This document shows positions 1 through 11,390 of a stretch of 64,000 bases of DNA, one piece after another. This DNA is from Cheilinus undulatus. Taxonomy: Eukaryota > Chordata > Actinopteri > Labriformes > Labridae. The notes beneath the pieces are model-generated. The model saw only the letters and a program-made list of their open reading frames with translations. It ran no database searches and was not told the DNA's origin. The number at the start of each line of letters is the position of its first letter. Within the stretch, counting starts at the first letter, position 1. Where the stretch lies: contig NC_054882.1 of the NCBI RefSeq assembly GCF_018320785.1, positions 25,486,719-25,550,718 of the forward strand, in the 5' to 3' direction. A program made the translations under genes and the position numbers.

Positions 1-605
1 TAACTAATTCATTATTAGTTGTAGAGCATTAATCAGGACCTACAGTATAATCTGGCTCATTCTCATCTCCTTAAGAAGACTGTCCTTTCCTGACTCTTGG
101 GGAGAGCTTCCTTTTTTCTAGTAACAGCCTGAGTGTGTTTATGAGTTGGTATTTGAAAGTCTATATGTTGGGGTGAGTTCATGTTGAGAAACATCTCCAT
201 GAATGCATTTAGTTAAATATGAATGTGGTACATAATATCTAAAAATATATAGTTTCATAATGGTACTATATATATAATGGTTTCATGGTGTAATTAAATT
301 GGATGCAATCAGCCACAAAAAATGTCTATAGTATCAGAAGAAAGGATATGTCACTAATATTAGCATATATATTTATGCAAGTTCCACCAGGTCTAATGAC
401 TTAGATAAATATTAGTTTGAGCTCTGAGATGCTTTTTAAAGAGCTGATGAATTATGGTTAACTAGTTGGGTATTTATATCTTACACTGGGACATTTATTG
501 TAGTTCTGTGGCTCTGTCTAACTCAAAAGAGATGTTTTCTGTTTTTTTCCACTCATTATTGATGCTTTAAGCTAAAGGGGGGAGGGGCCTCATATTGGTC
601 CGTTC

Positions 606-1055
606 TAACTTTGCAAAGCAGATGGATACGCTCGTTTCCTTGTTTCTCACTGGCGAATCTGTCTTGCAAAGCCGTTTGGGCCCACTTAGAAAGTGACAGG
701 ACCAATCAGCGTTGAGGGGCAGTATTTTCAGGTGTGGCGGAGTCGTGACGTAAGCGAGCAGCAACAAGAAGTCAGTGCACCTATGGCAGAAGAGCTTAGC
801 ATGGATTCTGCTAAAACGCCAGGTTTATCAGAACTTGAAAACATTTTTTGTTAAAAGAAGAACAAAGAACAGCAGTGAGTTGTTTTCGAGTCAAAAATGA
901 CAAAAGTCAGGTACATGGTTCGGGTTATGCTGTTCTATATGGAGTTTATTCCTCGGTAGCTACACACACACACCTTGGTAGTGGCTATGACGTCACATGT
1001 TTTGTTGCTCTGATTGGCCCATAAAGATGTGACAGACAGGACGTTCATCCAGTCA
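606..1055 (+). repeat. Dispersed repeat R1, copy a
   Basis: About 450 bases that match, in reverse orientation, the copy at 5470-5915, with long stretches above roughly 80% identity by eye. Both copies hold a CCAAT box near one end (702-706 here), a CRE-like TGACGTAA (746-753), and an inverted CCAAT (ATTGG, 1013-1017) near the other end; this copy also has a full TGACGTCA (988-995). A reading frame starting with ATG near 783 resembles the first residues of a RecQ-like helicase (a stretch like EQRTAV, as in the Q motif) but is not open for long. Related copies lie at 23.3-23.7, 27.5-27.97 and 29.3-29.4 kb. The family name is not known to me. Confidence 0.75.
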
Positions 1056-4000
1056 GGTTAGGTCTGTGCCCTAGGCCTCAAAATAATTAAAACAGGCCCT
1101 GCCTCACACCTGCAGCTCTCTTAGACACATCGTCCCACCCTGCCTCATTCTGTTGCTTTGGTGTCCTGTTTCTGCTCTTTTAACAGTGTTTATTATCAGT
1201 AGCACATTAAAGATCAAGTAAAACACCCACACTTGGACAAGTTTCATGGGAGATTAAGTCCCATTATTAAGTCATGTGATCTGCATGTGTGAGGCTCGTT
1301 GATGATGACACGTATCGCAGTGATCATCATAATCATCATCTGTAATTACTTTTAGGGGGGCTGAGGAACACTTTAGGGTGGCTTCAGCTCCCCCAAAAAG
1401 GGTCCATCTTCTGTATTACCCTATATTGAGTACAATTACTCCATATTGAGTTGTTTTCATCCTGTTCATCATGGAGTGCATAATCATCAGTTAAATAAAA
1501 ACACTTTTTCAAGTAAAAATAACTGAAAACTTAATTTGCAAGAACAGTAATTCTTACTCTAGATAGACTGGGACCAATGGTATATTTCTCAGTACAATTT
1601 TATTCAAACTGGGTCAAATTTGCTCAGTTAAATTTACTGTGTATTTATTTTTAGTGATGCTTTGGTTTAACATCAGTATCGGCCACTATTAGCCCTGTCG
1701 ACTAACACAGGCCATCGGCAAATAAGATGTCAGAAGCAGATATTTATCTGTCGGTTGTATCAATTTAATGCTGGCATTTATTAAGCACACCCAACAGCTA
1801 ATTCAGAGAAGAGCTTTGTTGGTAAAATGGGTATAATTCCAGAGAATGAAAGCCAATTTCACCAATTTTGAGGCAATTCCTCTAAAACTAAACTTGAGCT
1901 CTAATCCCAATCCTCGGTCAATTCTAAATCATCATTATTATTAATGAGATCTTTGCTGCTTCTAATTGAGGGTAACATGAGGACATTAGCAGAGCTGCTC
2001 CCACCTCCTCTGTGTTAAACATTTATAACACCACTTAAATGAAACGTCTATTCAAATTTATTTCTATAATCCCAGCGACAAAGATGCTGAATCATGCTAT
2101 CGAGCTAAGTTACTGTACTGAACCCTGGAGGATGCTAATGGGGGAGGACAGTTCTGCTCTTTAGAGACCACGCTGCCTTCCTCTGTGAGAGGCTTTCAGC
2201 TCTTCACAGCGATGATGGGACTTAAGACCTCAGCAGATTAGCGACAATCTGCACCCAACACCTGGAAATATGTACAGGCTAGGATGAAATAAAAGAAACA
2301 CAATAAAAGTAAAAGTTATAGAGCTTTTCTTGATGATCAAAAGCTTCTGTTTCTACTATGTCCTTATGGTCACTGAAACATAAAGTTGTGGATGGACTAA
2401 AGATAAACAATAACAGGGAGAAATGACTCATATCTATTAGCTCTCCTGGCTGATGTCAACAGTAATTGCCTAAAGCACACTCCCACATACGTACCTGAGT
2501 CATCCGTACCACACACAAAGCCTAAGCAGCGTTATTTAGAAGTCAAACGCACTATATTGCACAGATTTCATTACACTATGGCGTCAGTACAGAACATGGT
2601 TTGACTTTAGTTCACACATTAATATGCAGAGTTAGATCACAGCTCAGGCGGAGAGCAGGTGCAAGACTTCTCTGCAAACCCTTTTCTCTATGCAACCTCC
2701 TGCTGCTTCTAACAAGGAAGTATGATTTATTAGCAGCTAGATGGATAGACTACATTCATTAACATTTATTCACCTTCTCTCTCAAAGCTCACTGAAATAA
2801 GATCGGCCTCGGTCTCGTATCTATTATCCATAACTCTGGCAGTGTTCTGTCATAAAGAGAACAAGATATTGTAATAAGAGACAGCTTTTTGCTTCTGTGT
2901 TCATAACAACCTCCAATTAATCCTCCTCATTCTCTCTAATCACAATGAACACAGATAAGCCAAAACTGTAAATAAAGAAGCAGAAATAATCCTACATATG
3001 CCTGTTGTGATATTTCAGTGTGCCAATCAGAATTTTTCTGTTAATTTAGCAAAAGGGATCTGTGCTCACTGAACTTAAACTGTCAAATATTATGAATTTT
3101 ACAGATCAAAGGTCAAATATATCCATCTAAGCATTCAAAATGCAACCCCCACAGTCTAAATGCAGACCTCTTTGTTGTTTTTAATCACAAATGATGGCAT
3201 AAATACGCCCCATTCCCCTCAACCTTCCCTTAACTAAGCTGGATTGTGTGTGCTGTCCTGCAGCAGCCACGGGATTTCAATGGGATCACACACTCAGAGC
3301 ATCTCTCAGTAATTCGGCTTACATTTTTTTCATGTGCATGTCTGTCTTTTGAATGCATTGGTGTGCATTGTTCAGCTCAGTGCCTGGCATGTCAGTATGA
3401 TTGGGAAAAAAGGGGGAATAACTAAAGTTTGTGGTTCAGAATAACTCTGGCAGGTTTTTCAGCGGTAGCCTTGAGTTCTATAAATTTTGAAATAAATCTG
3501 AATTTGGTGTGTAGAAAAAAATCGAGGACAGAAAACTAGAATGGCTAAAAGAGGATTTGGTATCCTTGATCTACTAGCACCAAGCAACCTGGGGTAGGGA
3601 AAAAATATTGATACAGCAATATATCGCTCTCTTGACTTGTGTGACACATTTATGGCATCAATGGTGCCAAGTATTGATGACTTAATGAAGCATACAATGC
3701 TCCTGACAGATTTCCCTGATAATTTGTCTCATAGTGCCGCCACTTCATGACTCCTCGTGTGAGCACTGCAGACATGAAAAGGATAACATGAACGCGAGTT
3801 AGTGGCCAAAAAAGAATCTGTCCGGGGAATAAACGAAGAAGACAGCAGGATAGTGAAAGACAGTGGTGAAATGAAGTCATGAGATAAAGCATAATAAAAG
3901 CGTAACTGATACCAAATGCACTGAACTGAAAATAGCTTTTTAGGTTTTTTTTTATAGCTTTAACATAATTTGATATTATTTTGTTATTATGATTGGCGGC

Positions 4001-5159
4001 GTGTCTGTGTGGCTGTCTCATTTTGCACGCCACACCGTTGCTCAAATCGCCCTGAAACTGCTCAGACGGCCTCTTGGGTGTAATAGTTCGAAACTAGTGC
4101 CATGAAAAAATCTTGAATATGTACAGACTTTCTATTAAATCCAAAATTGTTGCATCTTTTGGTTCAGTTACGTCTCTGTATAACACATGGCGGTGCTGTG
4201 TAAATATGTTTGAATATGAGTCTGTCTGTGCAGTCAGTGTTGTTTGAGAGCTTTAATGCTCCCCTTATTATGTTGTAGGTCTATCACAGCAAATATGCAC
4301 TGGCATGCAGAGATGTCATTATGCAGTAATTTGGGAGAAAAACACACCATTCAATGCAAATTGGCCTAACTGCATTAAGCATCTAACGATGAGGACGGTA
4401 ACAGCATGGCATAAATAGATCAAAGATGAGCTTACTGTCGTGAGAGCTGATGAAGCTGCACTGTAATTTTTATGACACACAAACTTTCTAGAGATCAGGA
4501 AACAATTCCACCTCTGTGTGACTTTAAAATACATACTGTTAAGTGATATGTAAATAAAGTCGGTAGATATTACTTTGACATTGCTACTTAGCTACTTAGC
4601 TATCACCAGGTGTTAAATCAGTCTAGGGTTTTCGGCTATTTTTTCATCCATGTGTGGCTCCATAATGCATAACAAGGACATGAGTGTTGTAGTTGAGTCC
4701 TACGCAGGGCTCTAGTACATTAATGTAGCATAATTAAATATAGTCACCCTTGCTAGTCGACATCAGACTTACTTGTCAGTTTAATTAATTACTTTCTAGA
4801 TATTTGCCCTCAATTATGGCCAAATGTTTTGTATAAACTGTAACGCAGCTGCCCACGACTATGTGTAGGAGAGAGGCTGTAGCTCCGCCCAGTGGGTCTC
4901 TTACTTTACTGCCCAGATGTAAACCAGCACAATGAACGGTTAGTATCCCGCAGGAGCATGAGGCCTATCAGTATTATGCAGTGCTGACACCTTCCAGTCA
5001 GTTGCTTAATTAGCCGGTCATTGAGCTCTCATCCGACCGAAATCTCATTGACTGGATAATCACAAAAACAGAAGGATAGGGAAGGAGGGCAGTCAAACAG
5101 AGAAAGTGCCGAGAGTTACAAATAAAGCAGTGATGCAGAGAAATTAGATGCTGTATTCT

Positions 5160-5345
5160 AGGGATATCAGTATGATATTAGTGTCAGACGATATTTGCTT
5201 AAAAAGTGAATCATGGTATCGGCAGATATGAACATTTCTGCTGATAATTACAAGTGATATGGCTATAAAAATCTGCCTACATCGGCTGTAAACATTGGCC
5301 GTACGAACAAATGAGTTAGTGGACTTTTAGGCTGGAGTAGCAGAC
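5160..5345 (+). repeat. Dispersed repeat R2, copy a
   Basis: Shares several blocks in the same order with 10395-10680: a phrase like GGTATCGGCAGATA, then GGCTATAAAAATCTGCCTA and a matching stretch ending in a GGCTGGA block. Probably a short non-autonomous DNA element; no ends or target duplications could be fixed. A weaker piece with the same phrases lies near 1665-1790. Confidence 0.5.
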
Positions 5346-5469
5346 GTACTACAGCTGAAGTATTTTTCTTTGTTCATCCTCATTCTTTTCAGTTTAATGT
5401 GTGTTTTAATGAATGAAATTTGTTGATTTGTTCGTTCTCAAACTGGGCAGAGTCTTCGAAAAAAATTCG

Positions 5470-5915
5470 GAATGTGATTGGATGAACGTTTTGTCTGTCA
5501 CATCTTTACGGGCCAATCAGAGCAACAAAACATGTGCCGAAGCTGCAACCGAGGTGCGCGTGGCAGCTACCAAGGAATAACGCCAACCATGGTGACTGTA
5601 GACATGTCAGTACACGATTTTTGATGTTTTTGAAAAGAAAACAACTCACTGCTGTTTTTTGTTCTTCCTTTAACGAAGAAATGTCATCAAGTTCTGATAG
5701 CAGCATTCATGCTAAGCTCTTCTGCCATAATTGCACCGGCCTCTTGTTGCTGCTTGCTTACGTCACGACCCTGCAGCGCCTGAAAGTATGCCCCCTTGTC
5801 GCTGATTGGTCCTGTCACTTTCTAACCAGGCTGAAACAGTTCAGACAGGAGCTTTGCAAGATGGATTCGCCAGTGAGAAACACAGAAATGGGCATATCCA
5901 TCTGCTTTGCAAGGT
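5470..5915 (-). repeat. Dispersed repeat R1, copy b
   Basis: Reverse-oriented copy of R1. On the minus strand a 66-codon open frame (5706-5506) contains SELDDISSLKEEQKTAVSCF, which resembles the N-terminal Q-motif region of a RecQ-family helicase before its Walker A motif. CCAAT, CRE-like TTACGTCA (near 5758) and inverted CCAAT boxes are kept. Both outer ends contain TTGCAAAG- or TTGCAAGA-like words. Not a functional gene. Confidence 0.75.
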
Positions 5916-5989
5916 TACATCTAAATATCTATTTGGATAAATTGGCAAAAATCATTTTGTAAATAATGGAAAAAATCCAGTATTGTGGA

Positions 5990-6300
5990 TCCCTACTATT
6001 TACAAATTGTTTCAACAGAGGTTATGGCCTTCCTTCCCTTTCAAAAGGGTTGAGGTGGTCAAGGTGGTTTGGGCATCTGATCAGGATGCCTCCTGGGTGC
6101 CTCCCTTTAGAGGTCCTACAGGCACGTCCAGCTCGGAGGAGACCTCAGGGAAGACCCAGAACGCCCTGGAGAAATTATATATCCAGTCTGGTCTGGGAAC
6201 ACCTTGGGATCCCCCCGGAAGAGCTGAATATTGTAGCTGGGGAGAGGAATGTCTGGATTGACTTGATTAGCCTGTGGCCCCGGGTAAGCGGAAGAAAATG
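5990..6300 (+). mobile_element. LINE 3' tail (Rex1/CR1-like), truncated
   Basis: One frame reads WFGHLIRMPPGCLPLEV, then arginine/proline-rich text with GRPRTPWRNYI and W-LG-PPEEL, and ends at a GGAAGAAAATGGATGGATG tail. This is the well-known end of the ORF2 protein and 3' terminus of fish non-LTR elements of the Rex1/CR1 type. Only about 300 bases remain, as is usual for 5'-truncated LINEs. The exact clade is inferred from memory of the motif. Confidence 0.75.
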
Positions 6301-8372
6301 GATGGATGTTATGCCCTAAAGTAGAGGTTGATCTGTTTTCATCCTGGCCATGTATCTGGGTTTATATGTTGCATTTGGTAGTTTATGTGAATGGATGTTA
6401 AATTTTCTCTCATCCCTACCCAGCACATGCAGGTTTTCTGTCTAATTAACTCCTAATACTGGCTATCAATAATGGCCTTAAAACATGCACATTGGTTGAT
6501 CCTTACCCATAAGAATTTAGAAACACGTGGTCACAAACATGCAGGAAGGTGGATTTTGTTTGAAGGCTGCTGAGGTAAGAGGCCCTCTTTTTGCAGGCTG
6601 CATGTCTCTGCTCTCTCCTTTGTCACAGCTGCTACACCAGCTACCTGTTTTAGTTAACAGCCAGCAAAAGTCCCTATAATATCTTGCTTAAAGCATATAA
6701 ATTGATGTTAGGACCTGTGACAGAAAGACAGGAAATCATATGAATACAGGCAGGTACTGCTTGGTTCTGAGTTATTATTTTAGTACAACATAATGAGGTT
6801 AAAAATAAATTAAAGATTATGCTACAAAAACCTTGTTGTGTTAATCTTCAAGTTTATTTAAACGGCCAGTTGATTGGTTAATGAGCAGGTGTCATTTCAG
6901 TTGAACAAGTTTTTCTTTGGTTGACTACAGCCCTGGAATTCTGGTCTAGGAAATCTGGATAAAGTTGTATGAAGGTTAAAGTGGCAGACACGTTCAGGAA
7001 AAAGAGGCCTAAAGGCACAGCTAATGTGAGCCTCTGCAAACTAATCACTGTTTACATGCAGGCACTGTGATACTGTGCTCAACTTTTACAGCTTTTGTGG
7101 GGTTTTTTTTAACTTCATTTTAGTAATTTAGTCAAAATTTCATTTTCTGTTCAACTACCTAGGAAACAAATCTTTGGGAACATCCTGTATCGTATCGTAT
7201 TATCCTGTATCGTATCATCCAGTTACCCTGTGATTGCCACTTCTGTATGAATAAAGGACTAGCTACCTTGAATCCTCTCTTCTGCCATGGACTACTCTGC
7301 CTTTTAATTTGTATGAAAACCAGACAGGGAGACCAGTTGAGCGTGGCTGCAGGGCAACATTAAGCCCAGGAAGGGAAAAAAAGGCAGGGAATTAATTCAT
7401 AAAGTAATACACCTATTTATATGTAACACACAGACAAAATAGCAGCAACAAAAATAGATCAAGGAGAAGGAAACAAAAAGAGCGAGGTTTCTGCTTTCTG
7501 AGGGGGCTGCATTCATCCATTCCACATGAGTTAGTGCAACGTGAGGAGCGCTCACCAATAGTTATTCAGCTCTAAATCTACTGAGAAGTCGAAGATAGTG
7601 TTTATGGGAGCTGCACAAGCACTCATCTGATATTGGAGTTACCATCACCTAAAATATGTTTTAGCATCTATTTGAATAACCTGGGTGCAGCAGAAGCCCA
7701 AATGACACCATAAGGAGCCTAATCTGACTGAATCTTTACAAATTTGCTTGCACTGGTAAGTGCAGATGGCCAATCTGATGAGTTGCCAATTCATAAATAT
7801 TTGCATTTTCCTTACTTTTTTTAAATATCAAGCCGTATTTTCACCTCAGCTCTGTCAGATACTCGTCCAGCTAAGAGTTTGAACTCTGTGGCTCTTCACC
7901 CACAGGGCAGCCCAGGGTTAGTAAGCATCTCTGTTGTCCCATTAATAATGGAGCAGGAGTCCAGCTGACTACCGACACACTATATAATGCTCGTCATCTC
8001 CACGCCAACCCACACACACATGTCAACGCCGGAGCGTTGGACACAGGTTGTTGTTGTTGTGTCGCATGCTTATGAGCAGTCACAAAGGCTGGAGGATTGT
8101 GTGTGATGTAACAGCAGTTGGTTACTCTGCTGTGAGTTATCAGGGAAAAGCTGGTGACTCAAGGTTTTTCTGACCACATGGAGAAATGCAGCCACAAGCC
8201 ATAGACAGCTTTTAAAGTCAAGGATGCCTGCAAGGACACCTATGCTGTTGTTAACTTTTAAAGTTGCACAGAAGAATGATAAAAATAGAAAGATGACGCA
8301 TGCAGAGTGGGAAAGCTTTAAAATATACTGAGTTGGTAGAGTAGGAGCCACATTTACAGAGACAAAGTCCAA

Positions 8373-8600
8373 CCATCTATTCGTCTATCTATACCGCTTC
8401 TTCCATTCAGGGTCGCAGGGGGATGGAGCTGATCCCAGATGGCGAGAGTCGGGGGTGCACCCTGGACCGTGACTGGTCGCCAGTCAATCACAGGGATGGC
8501 ATATTGAGACCTCACACCTTTAAAGCCACCAATTAACCAAACGAGAATGTCTTTGGTTTGTGAGAGGAAGCCTGAGCACTCTGACAGAACTCAATGCAAG
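8373..8600 (-). mobile_element. L2/Maui-type LINE 3' end, truncated
   Basis: Begins with a CTATACCGCTTCTTCCATTC-like block, then GGGTCGCAGGGGGATGGAGC, ACCCTGGAC and GTCGCCAGTCAATCACAGGG, followed by ACCAATTAACC and a TGTGAGAGGAAGCC block. This order is the reverse complement of the conserved 3' end of fish L2 (Maui) LINEs, so the element lies on the minus strand. Only the 3' end is present. Confidence 0.8.
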
Positions 8601-9224
8601 CATACCTCCCCTCCCCATGTTTTAAACGTGTACTATCATATGAATTACAGTCAAAATAATCAAGAAAAGTTGTATTCAGAGATGTGTCCATTTTAAGATG
8701 GGATAAAATAAAGTGGATTTGGTGTACTCACGCATGACTTATTGCTATTAAGTAGATGTTGTTATGGTTTTAACTGATTACATTACATTGTTTGGTGGGG
8801 GGTTGTTCATATCATAGCCCTGAATTCTGATTTTTTTAAATGATGCTTTTAATCCCTGTTAAATGTGCTAAGATCAGCGCCAGATTGATGGATACAAGCA
8901 TTCCAACTACATAAGGAGACCTTATTAGGGGAGCCAGCGTGATCTGAAGCAGCCTTCCTCAATCTGGACGGCTGGCTGAGAGCATTTGCCCTGTTGGAGT
9001 GTCTTCAAAACCCTGAAACCCCTTTTGCAAACTCTGAGGGCTAGGTGGATGACCCTTTCAGCTCCCTATATACGAACCTACACCAATATCATATTACATT
9101 TGACAAGGTGACACCAGCACCTACACTGACAGCAGTACAGTATCAGTTCATACTCTGCTAAGGGTCTGCTGCTGTCCAAGGTGCTGAAACTAATTGTCAG
9201 ATGTATGTGTGTGGGGTTACACTA

Positions 9225-9452
<228 letters not shown>

Positions 9453-9782
9453 CTATCAGGTAGGTTTTCTGAAACAGTGTCATTCACCAAAAAGGATTTA
9501 TTTTAAGCCCGCGTGTCCCATTAGTTCCGTTGCATTTCCACCAGTCCAGCTCGAGCGTTGAAATGAGGCATTTTCTGAGGGTCATGTGAATTAAACGTCT
9601 CCGCTGTCCGACAGGCTGAAAACCTCTCTGTCTCTATTGGAGAAACAGGTTTTTAAGCTGCTGTCTTCATTGTCAGAATCGTCTTGTACCTCCTCAGCCC
9701 CGGGCTCGCGGTCCTCTTCGACACAGGTCAAAGCTCCTGTCAAATCCTACAAAGATGGAGCTGCTCTGTTATTCCGCAAGCA

Positions 9783-9819
9783 CCGCCCAAAAACGTGACG
9801 GGCAAGCCTGCCAGCCAAT
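9783..9819 (-). promoter_or_regulatory. eml5: Probable eml5 promoter boxes
   Basis: A GC-box-like CCGCCC near 9783 and a CCAAT box (AGCCAATCAG, 9815-9819) lie 360-400 bases upstream of the eml5 start codon in the most GC-rich part of the region. No TATA box is evident. The transcription start cannot be placed from sequence alone. Confidence 0.45.
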
Positions 9820-9849
9820 CAGATTCCGTATCTCAGCCTTGAGAGGAAA

Positions 9850-11180
9850 AAGCAGGCGGGGTCAACTCCGCCAACGCTAAAAAGTTATGCTAGGTTAAAA
9901 TTAGACTGAAAACCCAAATCATTCCTTTTCCCTTCAATATTTATTGTTTTTATATGTAAATTCAAGTAAACATTGTTTACCTATTGTTTTTATTCCTAGT
10001 GTTAATTTTTTTCTTGCATTTTATTTTCACATTATTGTTCATTTCTCACTTTGGTTGGACTTAGTGCATAATGTAGGGTTTTAACTATATGTAGTGTATT
10101 TATGTCATTTCACTGAGAAAGGAAATACTATCTGTGTACTAAAAAGAATCATAATGGTGTCATAATCATCATCTTGAAAAAGAGTGTATGTTTTTTTCTA
10201 TTAAAGTTGTACTGAAAACATTTGAGCAAATCACAATGTAATCCAAGACATCTCATACTGAAAGTTCATATCACGAAGAAGAATTTTAAGACACACCGTT
10301 TTTTTTTTTTAAACTATCAGCTTCAAATTAAACCATCTTATCCAAATTCAAAAGGCACTCAAGCCTACTTGGAGCATCAGTATAGAGAAAACTAGGAAGC
10401 ACAATACTATTGGCATGATATCGGTATCTGTAGATATAACCTTAAAAAGTAAATTATTGGTAAGAGCAGATACAGTATAAACATTTTTGCCAAGATTTAC
10501 AACTGATATTTTGGCTATAAAAACCTGCCTATATCAGCTGTAAATATTGGCTTTACAAACAAATAGGTAAGTGTAGTTTCAGGCTGGACCAACTTCATTT
10601 GGATATTGGTTTCAATATCAGTATCAAGTAATATTTGTTTGCAAATATCAGCACGACCCAATATCTTGCATTTCTAGAAAAAACGCATAATGCACTTAAT
10701 GAACTGTTAAAACCCCCTCCAGTTTTATGGCAGCCTATGAGGCCTCCTCCCTATTTTAGAAACCCCTATATACATATTCACCCACATTTTGACAACTGAA
10801 AGGGCATCAAAGGAAGAGCTTCATCAGTATTACATTAAATAAATGTTCGTTGACAAGCATCTCTATTTTGTTGTTGTTGTTGTTTTTAAATGTGCCTCAC
10901 AAACGTTATATTAATAATCAATGAAAAGCCTTACTATGCAATGTTTTTACACAGTCAGCGTCAAATCCTTTGGAATTATACAAGACATTCAAATTAATCT
11001 ATGTAATAGGTTGATGTTTTTTTGTCAGTGTAGGTAACGACATAAAACTATGACCTATGTGTGCAAATAGAGGGTATATTTCGTTGCTCCGTTTTTTCAT
11101 TAAAATAGCATTGTAAAACTTTATTTTTTAGAACTCTGTATGTATTTTTAAAGTAAGATTTTTTTGTATATGTTAGATTT
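9850..11180. other. Intergenic spacer between eml5 and ttc8
   Basis: AT-rich, no open frame that resembles a gene. It holds the second R2 repeat (10395-10680) and a run of T-rich sequence; otherwise I see nothing in it. Any regulatory element shared by the two divergent genes would lie here. Confidence 0.5.
10395..10680 (+). repeat. Dispersed repeat R2, copy b
   Basis: Same orientation and block order as 5160-5345 (GATATCGGTATC, TTGGCTATAAAAACCTGCCT, GGCTTTACAAACAAAT, AGGCTGGA). It ends with phrases rich in ATATTGG and ATATCAG that partly mirror its beginning, which suggests degenerate inverted ends. Confidence 0.5.
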
Positions 11181-11188
11181 CAATAATA

Positions 11189-11247
11189 TTTTATTTTATT
11201 TTATTTTATTTCGTTTTATTTTATTTTATTTTATTTTATTTTATTTT
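11189..11247 (+). repeat. (TTTTA)n microsatellite
   Basis: About twelve TTTTA units, interrupted once by TTTCG, ending 54 bases before the ttc8 X-box. Confidence 0.95.
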
Positions 11248-11300
11248 GTACTTTATAGCATTAGCGGAAACTACGTAATAGAGAACCTTCCTCTTCCGCC

Positions 11301-11313
11301 GTTGCCGAGCGAC
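11301..11313 (+). promoter_or_regulatory. ttc8: RFX X-box of ttc8
   Basis: GTTGCCGAGCGAC fits the X-box consensus RYYNYYN(1-3)RRNRAC at every fixed position with a one-base spacer. It lies 78 bases upstream of the ttc8 ATG, the usual distance for ciliary genes driven by RFX transcription factors; bbs-8 is a classical RFX target in nematodes. Confidence 0.75.
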
Positions 11314-11390
11314 AGAGGAAGCTTACTCTCATCCCAGTTCTTCAAACAGCCTGCTAGCCGACTTCTTGGAGCGTTTTACCAACCACAGCT

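Noticed and set aside
3650-4045. 131-codon open frame on the minus strand
   Set aside because: No family resemblance, biased by AT-rich intron sequence, no splice borders that would link it to eml5.
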